From NCBI RefSeq assembly GCF_000285575.1, contig NZ_HE611050.1, positions 1,008,276-1,046,578 on the forward strand: a stretch of DNA of 38,303 nucleotides, written 5' to 3'. Below the pieces are notes generated by a model. The model was not told the DNA's origin and searched no databases. It saw nothing but the letters and a program-made list of their open reading frames with translations. Shown here piece by piece: positions 9,379-17,319 of this stretch (its first letter is position 1; every line of letters begins with the position of its first letter). This stretch comes from Clostridium senegalense JC122. Its GTDB lineage: Bacteria; Bacillota; Clostridia; Clostridiales; Clostridiaceae. A program made the translations under genes and the position numbers.

Positions 9379-10033
9379 GTTTATAACCTACCCCCCACAC
9401 TGTCTTTAAATTCTCATTAAAATATTTTATTTTTTCTCTTAAATTTTTAACATGAGTATCTATCGTTCTAGAATCTCCTATAAAATCATATCCCCATACC
9501 TTTTCTAAAAGTTGTTCTCTATTAAACACTATATTCATATTTCTAATCAAAAAAGTCATTAAATCAAACTCTTTAGGTGTCAAAGTTATAATACTACCAA
9601 ACTCCTGTACTAGATGTTTTTCTACATCAACTATCAGATTATCAATCTTAAAATTTTCACATTTATTTTCCTTAATTGTATTAATTCTAAGCTTAACTCT
9701 TAATACAAGTTCCCTCATACTTATAGGTTTTACCATATAATCATCTGCACCTAACTCTAATCCAAATATTCTATCTTCCTCATCCCCTCTAGCAGTTATC
9801 ATGATTACAGGGACTTTAGAATTTAATGATTTTGATTTTCTTAACAAAGACCATCCATCTTTTTTAGGTATCATAACATCTAAAATTATAAGATCAAAAG
9901 TTTCATTTTCTATAAGTTCATTTCCTTCAAAACCTTCTTTTGCACATATAATTTCATAACCCTCTTTATTTAAATATAGTTTCATAACATCTCTAAGTTT
10001 TTTTTCATCTTCAACTATTAATATTTTACTCAT
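9359..10033 (-). CDS. OmpR/PhoB-family response regulator
   Basis: This 224-aa regulator has a receiver domain with E8/D9/E10, phosphoacceptor D52 in DLIILDVMIP, the TARGDEEDR segment and DDYMVKPIS. Its winged-helix domain contains LTPKEFDLMTFLIRN, SRTIDTHVKNLREKI and TVWGVGYKLE. It is first in a two-gene operon with the 8065-9378 kinase. Likely targets, judged by position, are the Cys-repeat protein and the SLT-ABC operon downstream. It is a complete, ordinary member of the class, and different in sequence from the BceR-like regulator at 3315-4037. Confidence 0.93.
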   Translation of the reverse strand: MSKILIVEDEKKLRDVMKLYLNKEGYEIICAKEGFEGNELIENETFDLIILDVMIPKKDGWSLLRKSKSLNSKVPVIMITARGDEEDRIFGLELGADDYMVKPISMRELVLRVKLRINTIKENKCENFKIDNLIVDVEKHLVQEFGSIITLTPKEFDLMTFLIRNMNIVFNREQLLEKVWGYDFIGDSRTIDTHVKNLREKIKYFNENLKTVWGVGYKLEDRNE

Positions 10034-10142
10034 AATGACACCTCACCCTTACTTACTATATAGTTTATAAGTAATTATACATGTTTTTAATAGAAATTTA
10101 CTTATTCTATTATACTTTTAACATTAAATTTATAATAGAAAA

Positions 10143-10184
10143 TAGCCGTTTAAAACAACATCTTACTATTATTTTAAACAGCTA
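10143..10184 (-). terminator. Intrinsic terminator after the aminotransferase-like gene
   Basis: TAGC(C/T)GTTTAAAA and its partner form a roughly 13-bp stem with one mismatch, and TTTTCTATT follows on the minus strand. It lies 9 nt past the stop of the 10193-11365 gene. Confidence 0.8.
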
Positions 10185-10192
10185 CAATTAAA

Positions 10193-11365
10193 TTATAAAC
10201 TATTTATTGCATTTTCTATTCTATTTAATGCTTCTTCTATAATTTTTCTACTAGTTCCTATATTCATTCTTTGGAATTGTTCTCCTGCGTATCCAAACAT
10301 CTTTCCATTATTTAATCCTACTTTGCATTTATTTATAAAAAATTTATTTAATTCATCATTACTCATATTTAATTGGGAGCAATCTAACCATAATAAGTAT
10401 GTGCCTTGTGGTCTTTGAACTTTTATCTTAGGAATTTTATTTTCAAAATAATTTAGTACAAATTCTACATTTTTATTTAGGTAATCCATTAATTGATTAT
10501 ACCACTGTTCACCATTAACATAAGCAGCTTCTAAAGCTACTGCCCCCATTATATTAGGACCATGTATACAATGCTTATCTAATTGAATTTCAAATTGTTT
10601 TCTTAATTTTTCATTTTGTATGATTATATTAGCTGTTTCTAGACCAGCAATATTAAATGTTTTATTTGGTGCTGTACAAATAATTGAATTGTTTGCAAAT
10701 TCATCATTTATTTGTGCAAATACAGTATGCTTATTTGGTTTATATACTATATCACCATGAATCTCATCGGAAACAACTAGTATATTATTTTCTATACATA
10801 TTTCACCTAACTTTTTTAATTCCTTCATTGTCCATACCCTACCTCCTGGATTATGTGGACTACAAAGAATTATCATTTTTGTCTTGTCTGTAATTATTTC
10901 TTTTAAATTTTCTAAATCCATTTTATAATTACTACCATCATAAACTAACGGGTTTTCTAAAACTTCACAATCATTATTTTTTATTAATCTATAAAACGGA
11001 TGATAAACTGGAGTCTGTAAAATAACTTGGTCACCAGGTTTTGTAAATGCTGCAATAATACTATTAACTCCTGGTACCACTCCTGGCGTAAATTTTATCC
11101 AGTCTTTTTCTATTTTCCATTGAAACCTTTTTTGCATCCAATTAATTACTGACTTATAGTAAGAATCTGGTGAATATGTATAACCAAACACTTCATGTTT
11201 TAATCTTTCTTCCATAGCTTTAACTATAGCTGGTTCTACCCCAAAATCCATATCTGCAATCCACATAGGAATTACATCATCTCTTCCAAATATAGCTCTG
11301 CGATTATCCCATTTAGCACAATTAGTACCTATTCTATTAGGAATTTCATCAAAATTATATTTCAT
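10193..11365 (-). CDS. MalY/PatB-type PLP-dependent C-S lyase or aminotransferase
   Basis: This 390-aa fold-type I PLP enzyme starts with YNFDEIPNRIGTNCAKWDN and has VIPMWIADMDF, both typical of MalY/PatB (cystathionine beta-lyase-like). It also has SPHNPGGRVW, VVSDEIHGDIVY, the PLP-binding lysine in TAPNKTFNIAGLE (about residue 234) and a C-terminal arginine in RMNIGTSR. Family members cleave the C-S bond of cystathionine or cysteine conjugates, giving pyruvate, ammonia and a thiol. The ATG start has GGAGGGG 6 nt upstream and its own consensus-like promoter (11407-11435), so it is transcribed apart from the importer genes behind it. The neighbourhood hints at use of an imported sulphur compound. 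The enzyme class is firm, the substrate is not. Confidence 0.88.
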   Translation of the reverse strand: MKYNFDEIPNRIGTNCAKWDNRRAIFGRDDVIPMWIADMDFGVEPAIVKAMEERLKHEVFGYTYSPDSYYKSVINWMQKRFQWKIEKDWIKFTPGVVPGVNSIIAAFTKPGDQVILQTPVYHPFYRLIKNNDCEVLENPLVYDGSNYKMDLENLKEIITDKTKMIILCSPHNPGGRVWTMKELKKLGEICIENNILVVSDEIHGDIVYKPNKHTVFAQINDEFANNSIICTAPNKTFNIAGLETANIIIQNEKLRKQFEIQLDKHCIHGPNIMGAVALEAAYVNGEQWYNQLMDYLNKNVEFVLNYFENKIPKIKVQRPQGTYLLWLDCSQLNMSNDELNKFFINKCKVGLNNGKMFGYAGEQFQRMNIGTSRKIIEEALNRIENAINSL

Positions 11366-11406
11366 ACTAACCCCTCCAAAATTTAACCTTATTTTTATTT
11401 ACTTTG

Positions 11407-11435
11407 ATTATATGTCTATTTTTACATTATGTCTA
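11407..11435 (-). promoter_or_regulatory. Sigma-A-like promoter of the MalY/PatB gene
   Basis: On the minus strand a TAGACA -35 box and a TATAAT -10 box are separated by exactly 17 bp, about 40 nt upstream of the start codon. TAGAC occurs three times in this stretch, which may be chance or a regulator site. Confidence 0.6.
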
Positions 11436-11470
11436 ATAAGTAAGTCTAGTTTTCTATTTTAAAATAGAAA

Positions 11471-11516
11471 AAACTGATTAATTCAAATTCATAATAAACT
11501 TTAAACTAATCAGTTT
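11471..11516 (-). terminator. Intrinsic terminator of the importer operon
   Basis: AAACTGATTA pairs with TAATCAGTTT across a roughly 26-nt loop, and TTTCTATTTT follows on the minus strand. It lies 14 nt past the stop of the substrate-binding protein. Confidence 0.7.
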
Positions 11517-11529
11517 GTCTAAATATATA

Positions 11530-12555
11530 CTATTTAACTTTTTCTATAGATTCTTCAGCAAAAGTTTTTGTTACTATTTTTTCATATGGAGCTCTTTTAT
11601 CTAATTCTTTTGCCATGTCCATTACATCCATCAATCTATTAAGACTTTCTTCTTCAAGTATTGGATTTTGGCACCAAGCATCTATTGATTTATATCGATT
11701 AACAACAGTTACTATATCTTCCATCTTCATATCATTAAAAAATGGTGCTATTGATTTTGCAATTTCTTCTGCACTATGATTTTGTACGTATATTTGACCT
11801 TTATATATTGCATTTGTAAAACTTTGTATTGTTTGTTTATTTTCTTTTATATATCTATTTGTTGCTGAATAAGCTGTATATGGTATTTCTCCTGACTCTT
11901 CTCCAATTGATGCAACAATATATCCTTGTCCTTGCTTTTCAAGGGATGTTGCAGATGGTTCAAATAATGTTACATAATCTCCTTCTCCTGCTGTAAACGA
12001 ACCTGCCATAACATTAAATTGAATATCTGTTCTAACATTAACTTCCCCATTTTCTTTATTGGTTCCGATTTTCAAATTATTATTTTTGATTGTATACTCT
12101 AATGTCATTTCAGGCACTCCACCTTTTCTACCACCAAGTACCTCTTTCCCCTTTAAATTCTCAAATTTAAAATTATCTTCCTTATCTCTTCCAACTAAAA
12201 AGCTACCATCTCTTTTAGTAAGCTGAGCAAAATTTATTGCATAGTCATTACTTCCTTTATTATAAACATATATAGATGCTTCTGGTCCCATAAGCCCAAT
12301 TTGAACTTCATCTGATATTAATGCTGCCATAGTCTTATCAGCACCCTGTGCTGCTATAAGTTCAATATCTAATCCTTCTTCTTTAAAGTAACCTTCATTT
12401 ATAGCTACATATTGCGGTGCATAAAAAATAGAGTGTGTTACTTCTGCAACCTTTATTTTAGTAAACTCTTCATTCTTCTTTCCACAGCCGCTAAAAAACA
12501 TTGAACATATAAAAGCGCTGGTTAAAACAGCTATTAACTTTTTATATCTTTTCAA
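11530..12555 (-). CDS. ABC importer substrate-binding lipoprotein, NMT1/SsuA-like
   Basis: This 341-aa lipoprotein has signal peptide MKRYKKLIAVLTSAFICSMF and lipobox FSGC, so Cys24 should be lipidated and tether it outside the membrane. The domain starts with VAEVTHSIFYAPQYVAINEGYFKEEGLDIELI, which is typical of the NMT1/THI5/SsuA-TauA group (sulphonates, pyrimidine precursors, nitrate-like substrates). DKTMAALISDEVQIGLMGPE and VLGGRKGGVPEMTLEY continue the fold. The start is TTG, 7 nt after GAGGTG. It is third in an ATPase-permease-binding protein operon, 46 nt after the permease. No TPP riboswitch precedes the operon, which is mild evidence against thiamine-precursor transport. A sulphur-containing substrate is plausible because of the MalY-like gene. 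Confidence 0.87.
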   Translation of the reverse strand: MKRYKKLIAVLTSAFICSMFFSGCGKKNEEFTKIKVAEVTHSIFYAPQYVAINEGYFKEEGLDIELIAAQGADKTMAALISDEVQIGLMGPEASIYVYNKGSNDYAINFAQLTKRDGSFLVGRDKEDNFKFENLKGKEVLGGRKGGVPEMTLEYTIKNNNLKIGTNKENGEVNVRTDIQFNVMAGSFTAGEGDYVTLFEPSATSLEKQGQGYIVASIGEESGEIPYTAYSATNRYIKENKQTIQSFTNAIYKGQIYVQNHSAEEIAKSIAPFFNDMKMEDIVTVVNRYKSIDAWCQNPILEEESLNRLMDVMDMAKELDKRAPYEKIVTKTFAEESIEKVK

Positions 12556-12601
12556 TTTTTTTCACCTCATACCTCTTTAATCTAATAAGTCAAAAGAATC
12601 A

Positions 12602-13426
12602 CTAATTATTATCTACGTTTTGTTTTGACTTGTAAATTTTTTCTATCACATTTACCACTTCGTACATTATAAGCGCACATACAGCTAAAACTACAACACC
12701 CATCATAACTAAATCTAATCTAAATACTTGCCCTCCATATACTATCAAATATCCAATTCCATATCTTGATACTAAAAATTCACCTACTATTACTCCCACC
12801 CAAGACATTCCTATATTTATTTTTACTATATTTATTATATTTCCTATATTAGATGGTAGAATTAATTTTGTGAGAATTTGACTTTTCGTAGCTCCAAAAC
12901 TTCTAAGCATTTTTATTTTTTCTTCATCTGCATTAATAAAATAATTATATGCTGACAATATAGTTGTAACTACAGATATAGTTACAGCTATAACTACAAT
13001 TCCTTTTATTCCAGCACCAGCCCAAACTATAAGAATAGGTGCTAATGCGGTTTTAGGAAGTGCATTTAGAACTACCATAAAAGGATCTAATATTTTCGCT
13101 ACTGTTTTAGACCACCATAACATTATAGCAATTATAATTCCTAAAACTGTACCAATAGTAAAACCTAAAACTGTTTCCCATACAGATATGCCAACGTGTT
13201 TAAACAACTCACCATTAGAAACATATTCTTTAAATAAAACATATATATCTGATGGCTTGCTAAATAGAAATGTATCTATAATTTTTACTCTGGCAAAAAC
13301 TTCCCAAATTACTAACAACATAACTAGTAAAAATATCTGCCAAAATAATATTTTATATTTATTCTTTTTTCTTTCCTTTAAAAACTTTTCATATGCTGAA
13401 AGAGATGAATTATTTTTCATGAACAT
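12602..13426 (-). CDS. ABC importer permease, SsuC/TauC-like
   Basis: This is an inner-membrane permease with about six helices and the BPD_transp_1 domain. The cytoplasmic coupling motif is visible as SFGATKSQILTKLILPSNIGNIIN, the EAA loop. The open frame reaches 13501, but the ATG at 13426 (MFMKNN) has GGAGG 7 nt upstream, giving about 274 aa; an ATG two codons later is also possible. The upstream part of the frame only overlaps the ATPase. It overlaps the ATPase gene's last codons by 17 nt, a usual arrangement. It partners the 13410-14159 ATPase and the 11530-12555 lipoprotein. Confidence 0.87.
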   Translation of the reverse strand: MFMKNNSSLSAYEKFLKERKKNKYKILFWQIFLLVMLLVIWEVFARVKIIDTFLFSKPSDIYVLFKEYVSNGELFKHVGISVWETVLGFTIGTVLGIIIAIMLWWSKTVAKILDPFMVVLNALPKTALAPILIVWAGAGIKGIVVIAVTISVVTTILSAYNYFINADEEKIKMLRSFGATKSQILTKLILPSNIGNIINIVKINIGMSWVGVIVGEFLVSRYGIGYLIVYGGQVFRLDLVMMGVVVLAVCALIMYEVVNVIEKIYKSKQNVDNN

Positions 13427-14159
13427 CCAACTCCCTCCAAAGATTATCAAAATAATCCTTAAATTCTGGTGCTTTTCTTGCCAAAAGTGGTGTTTTTTCA
13501 TTAGTTACTGTTAATTCTATATCATATACTTTTTTAATATTTGCTGGTCTTTTAGATAAAACAGCAACTTGATCTGCCATTGATATTGCTTCAGATATAT
13601 CATGTGTTACTAATATTGTTGTTTTATTTTCATTTTTAATTATTTTATATATATCGTCACTTACCATGAGTCTTGTTTGATAATCCAAAGCAGAAAAAGG
13701 TTCATCTAAAAGTAAAATATCTGGATCAACAGAAAGTGTTCTTATTAAAGCAACTCTTTGCCTCATTCCTCCAGATAATTCTCTAGGATATCTATTTCTA
13801 AATTCCCATAATCCATAATTTTTTAATAATCTATTTATCTTTTTTATTGCATCATCATTTAATTTTTTTTGTATTTCAAGTCCAATAGTTATATTATCCA
13901 TTATGGTTCTCCATTCTAATAAATGGTCTCGTTGAAACATATATCCAATCTTTCCTTTTATATTTATATCTCCTGATGTTGGTTTTAACAAATTACTTAA
14001 TATATTTAAAAGTGTTGATTTTCCGCTACCAGATGGTCCTAAAATAGCTAAAATCTTACCTTCTTCTAAGGAAAAACTTAAATTTTCTAAAACCTTAAGT
14101 TCTCCATCTATAGTATAGAAATTCATCCCTACATTTTTCACATCAACAATAGAGGACAC
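13410..14159 (-). CDS. ABC importer ATPase, SsuB/TauB-like
   Basis: This 249-aa ATPase is of the nitrate/sulphonate/taurine type. It has Walker A GPSGSGKS near residue 41, a short Q-loop YMFQRDHLLEWRT (the Q-RD-LL-W pattern is typical of this subgroup), signature LSGGMRQRVALIRTL, Walker B ILLLDEPFSALD and LVTHDISEA. It starts at GTG, with GGAGG 7 nt upstream. It is the first gene of the importer operon (ATPase, permease, lipoprotein). A possible -35 TTGTAA lies in the 148-nt leader, but the promoter is not clear. Confidence 0.9.
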   Translation of the reverse strand: MSSIVDVKNVGMNFYTIDGELKVLENLSFSLEEGKILAILGPSGSGKSTLLNILSNLLKPTSGDINIKGKIGYMFQRDHLLEWRTIMDNITIGLEIQKKLNDDAIKKINRLLKNYGLWEFRNRYPRELSGGMRQRVALIRTLSVDPDILLLDEPFSALDYQTRLMVSDDIYKIIKNENKTTILVTHDISEAISMADQVAVLSKRPANIKKVYDIELTVTNEKTPLLARKAPEFKDYFDNLWRELDVHEK

Positions 14160-14290
14160 TTTCTCACCTCCAAACTATAAGATTAGAAAATGACTAATTT
14201 ATTTTTCATAACCTTATAATCTATATATTAATATGTTATTTACAAAATAGTTGTTTTGTGATAGTTTTATTACTTTTTTCCACACAAAAA

Positions 14291-14314
14291 GAAGTAGTTT
14301 GTATAAACTACTTC
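14291..14314 (-). terminator. Terminator overlapping the end of the OapA-like gene
   Basis: GAAGTAGTTT and AAACTACTTC form a 10-bp stem with a 4-nt loop, followed on the minus strand by TTTTTGTG. The stem includes the last codons and stop of the 14308-14937 gene. Confidence 0.88.
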
Positions 14315-14937
14315 TGTATTAATTGCTTTTTATTTTTAATATCTACTTTTTTATTTTTAAAAGGATTTTTGCCTTTTCCTATTAGTTGAAAAAAATATAT
14401 TATCTTAGAAACCGAAAATAGTATATCATTGCTTTTAGATATAGCTACTTTTTTACCCATAGCCTTACCACCGACAGTCATAGCTGCAATCACAGCACTT
14501 ATTGTTGCTGCAATTAATATTTGATTAAGGTTTGGTTTTGCCTGTAATATTTTAGAAACAATTACTACACCAACAGAACCACTAATAATCCCTGAAACGT
14601 CACCTATAACGTCGTTACAAAAGTTGGAAACTTTGCTTGCATTTCTAATTAATTTTACAACTATTTTGGCCTCTGGAACACGCTTTGATGCCATAGAATG
14701 AAATGGAGTTTCGTCACCAGCTGTAACTGCTGTACCTACAATATCGAATACTACTCCTAAAAGAATTATCGCAAATAATATTGCTAAAGCTACTAATATA
14801 TTTACCTTAGATAATGTTGATTCTGATATTAAAGATACTGTTCCACTTATAACAAAAGTTGTTATAACGATTGTTATAAGCCACCTTCGCTCACCATTTT
14901 CCTGTTTTGAATTTTTATTTTTATTACTCGTGCCCAA
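14308..14937 (-). CDS. oapA: OapA-like OLE RNA-associated membrane protein
   Basis: This 209-aa protein has a charged N-terminus, four predicted membrane segments (about 20-38, 46-70, 112-130, 140-160) and a basic C-terminus (GKNPFKNKKVDIKNKK). Between segments 2 and 3 lies a conserved-looking stretch with FDIVGTAVTAGDETPFHSMA and CNDVIGDVSGI, in which D109 and D113 form a D-x3-D motif. I recall OapA of Bacillus halodurans as a protein of similar size with four helices and a functional D-x3-D pair, distantly related to DUF21/CorB transporters and needed to hold OLE RNA at the membrane. The start is TTG, 6 nt after AGGAGG. A roughly 570-nt structured RNA lies directly upstream in the same orientation, as expected for OLE/OapA. 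The alternative is an uncharacterised DUF21-like protein. Confidence 0.75.
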   Translation of the reverse strand: MGTSNKNKNSKQENGERRWLITIVITTFVISGTVSLISESTLSKVNILVALAILFAIILLGVVFDIVGTAVTAGDETPFHSMASKRVPEAKIVVKLIRNASKVSNFCNDVIGDVSGIISGSVGVVIVSKILQAKPNLNQILIAATISAVIAAMTVGGKAMGKKVAISKSNDILFSVSKIIYFFQLIGKGKNPFKNKKVDIKNKKQLIQK

Positions 14938-15097
14938 TTATATCCTCCTAATTTTTTTATATACTTAATTATAATTTTCAATATACATAATTAAAGGATT
15001 AAAAAGTTAACTTTTAAATCTATTTATATAATACTCAAAATTACAATTACTTATTCTTATAAATTATTAATGTTTTCAATTAAACAAGTGGTGACAT

Positions 15098-15672
15098 ATT
15101 AAGTTAATTTTACGGCTTAGGTCTAGCAGGATTTCCCATAAGATAACTAAAATGTCGCCATTTTAGCAGTTTCCTTTGAATATCTTATCTATGCTAATGC
15201 ATAGGGCCAGATTACCACTTAGTCCGCACCACAATCCCTAATATGTCTCTTTTAGAACAGTCTAGGAGATTTCCTCAACAGTTGGGTATCTTTTTATCCT
15301 CTTTTGCAACATAGGTTTCAGTAAGCAATTAATAACACTTCTTGGCCTAGAATTGTTATCTCAACCTAACCTCCCCCTATATCACTCAAGGCAAGCTACA
15401 CTGCACATAGCTAAACTCACCACATTACAGGTTTAATCCATTGCCGTACTTTAGACATCTCTTCTAAAGCACATACAATGGTCTCCACGGAAGTAGGAGC
15501 AATGACCACATGCCTTTGCGTCTGTCCCACAACCTTAACTCCCAGCACCAGCCCAAAACTGGGCGTCTCAAGCCAGCACCAGGAACTTCATCGATATGCT
15601 CTTCAACGGATTTTTAGCCCCGTCTTCAAAGATACTTACCCGACTAGAATACTGCACCACTTATTATATTGT
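15098..15672 (-). ncRNA. ole: OLE RNA (ornate, large, extremophilic RNA) candidate
   Basis: This stretch is visibly richer in G and C than everything around it and has no credible gene, but it is full of local hairpins on the minus strand: CTATGC-atta-GCATAG (15189-15204), CTAAAATG-GCGA-CATTTTAG with a GNRA tetraloop (15147-15166) nested in ATAAGATA/TATCTTAT, GTGCTTTAGA/TCTAAAGTAC (15446-15472) and GCCCA-gttt-TGGGC (15551-15564) flanked by two copies of CTGGTGCTGG. The length (about 570-600 nt) and the OapA-like gene 160 nt downstream match OLE RNA, which binds OapA at the membrane and is linked to Mg2+, cold, alcohol and carbon-source stress. Both ends are approximate. I could not align it to a covariance model. 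Confidence 0.72.
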
Positions 15673-15679
15673 AATATAT

Positions 15680-15707
15680 ACTATAAAGTGTTTTTAACTA
15701 ATTGTAA
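15680..15707 (-). promoter_or_regulatory. Candidate promoter of the structured RNA
   Basis: TTACAA and TATAGT on the minus strand are separated by 16 bp and would start transcription close to the point where the GC-rich structured sequence begins (about 15672). The boxes are imperfect, and in this AT-rich DNA chance matches are common. Confidence 0.4.
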
Positions 15708-15978
15708 ATGGCTTTTAACTTCGTATTTTAATTAAAATTGACCTTGTAATTTAACTAAACAATCAAATCTCCTTCAATCACACGATAGAATGTCCAAGCT
15801 TTCATTTTTAAGTTAATTATATTGTATTTACTAACTTTAAAATTTGTTATTAATTTTTTCTGAATTTTAAAACAATTTTTGTAAGTACTTAGTTTACTAC
15901 CATACCACTATTTCTCCAAATTTCTAACACTTAATTTTTTCATCTTTAAGATATAATTCCCATTTAAATAGCCACAAA
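15708..15978. other. Intergenic stretch with nothing recognised
   Basis: This AT-rich sequence lies between the structured RNA's promoter and the end of the broken MFS gene. I see no gene, strong hairpin or repeat in it. No clear terminator follows the MFS gene. Confidence 0.5.
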
Positions 15979-17267
15979 TTACATATCATATAATTTGTTT
16001 GTATTATTAATTAAATCGTTTAAAGAAAAGTTTTGTCCTTCATATTCAACTAATGTTTTACTACCTTTAACCAATATACAAGTTATTATTGATAAAATTC
16101 CTACAGTAAATAATAACATCATTACATATTTAACTGAAATAAATTCACTTAAAACTCCTGCTACTAACGTCCCTAATGGTGCTAATCCCATAGAGAAAGT
16201 ACGTAAAATAGATAGAACTTGACCTCTTTTATTAGCTGGAATCACCAACATCTTAGTACTATCTAATATTACATTAAATATTCTATTAAAAAAGGCCATA
16301 GTAAACATTATGATCATCATTAAAACATAATTCTTCATTAATGGCAAAAAAATATAGTTATAGAAAAAATAATTAAACTGCATACATATGCTTTAAATTT
16401 CAACTTTCTTTCTAATTTAATCATAGTTAATAAAGTACTTGATATAATTGCTCCAATTGAAAACACTGTAATTAAATATCCATATCCCTTAACGCCTAAA
16501 AAACTTATTTCAGTACAATAAACCTTTAACAACATCATTCCGCCTGAAAAGCAAAAGTTTAATATACTATTACATAAAAATATATTCCTTAAAGTTTTAA
16601 ACTTCCATACAAATCTAAACCCTTCTTTAAACTCTTCTTTAAAATCTACTTTGAAATTCTTATTAACTGTAGATTCTACACTTATAAATATTTCTGTAAA
16701 TGCTGAAAATAAATATGATAATCCATTAAACAAAAACAAATATGATGCTCCAAGTGTTATATATAAAACTCCTCCAATCCCATTCCCTATCATATTCATT
16801 CCTGATTGAGCTAAGCTAGTTGCTGAATTTGCTTGAACAAGCCTTGATTTTGGTACTATATCTGGTTTTATTGCCATAACTGCTGGATTAAAAAATGCAG
16901 CACATATACCACTTATAACTGCTACCACAAAAGCCATCCATACCTCTATCACTCCAATAATTGCACTTATACCTACCACTGTAATTAATATACCTCTTAT
17001 AAAATCTGTTATAACTATAACTTTTTTCTTATTATATCTATCTACAAGCACTCCAATAAAAGGGCCTAAAACTATCCTTGGCAACATAGTTAGTGTAGTT
17101 AAAAGTCCCATAATTGTAGTTGAACCTGTAACATCCAGTATCCAAAATTCTAATGCAAATATGTATAACATATCTCCTAAAGCAGATACCAATTGCCCCT
17201 GCCATAATAATAAAAAATTTTTATTCCACAGTTTTTCTTTTTTTACTTCTAAATAAGTGTTCCCCAA
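15979..17267 (-). pseudogene. MFS multidrug/macrolide-type efflux pump, one frameshift
   Basis: This is a 12-helix major facilitator of the group annotated as macrolide or multidrug efflux. It starts at TTG (17267, after GGTGGAG) with LWNKNFLLLWQGQLVSALGDML and carries the loop VDRYNKKKVIVITDFIRG. The frame ends after about 309 codons (SITIFFCH, stop) at a T7 run at 16346-16352. One more T continues into FFLPLMKNYVLMMIIMFTMAFF and the last four helices, ending INNTNKLYDM. Comparison with the intact tandem paralogue at 17320-18612, which ends INNTNNLYDM, makes the lesion certain as read. Without repair the product lacks helices 9-12. Whether the missing base is real or a read error cannot be decided here. 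Confidence 0.88.
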
Positions 17268-17319
17268 AATTACTCCACCATTTATTCAACACTCTATTTT
17301 AAATTTAAATTATCTTAAA

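Noticed and set aside
12602-13501. 299-codon form of the importer permease starting at 13501
   Set aside because: The extra 25 residues overlap the ATPase frame and lack a ribosome site, while the ATG at 13426 has GGAGG at good spacing.
14160-14290. TPP or other riboswitch upstream of the importer operon
   Set aside because: I looked because the binding protein is NMT1-like, but the leader lacks any conserved riboswitch core and is plain AT-rich sequence.
15098-15672. Group II intron, RNase P RNA or tmRNA as the identity of the structured RNA
   Set aside because: There is no domain-V-like hairpin or reverse transcriptase, no RNase P core such as GAGGAAAGTCC, and no tRNA-like ends or tag frame. 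The OapA-like neighbour favours OLE.
15478-15735. 85-codon plus-strand open frame in the GC-richer region
   Set aside because: It has no ribosome binding site, unusual residue content and lies antisense to dense RNA hairpins. It is a by-product of the structured RNA's composition.
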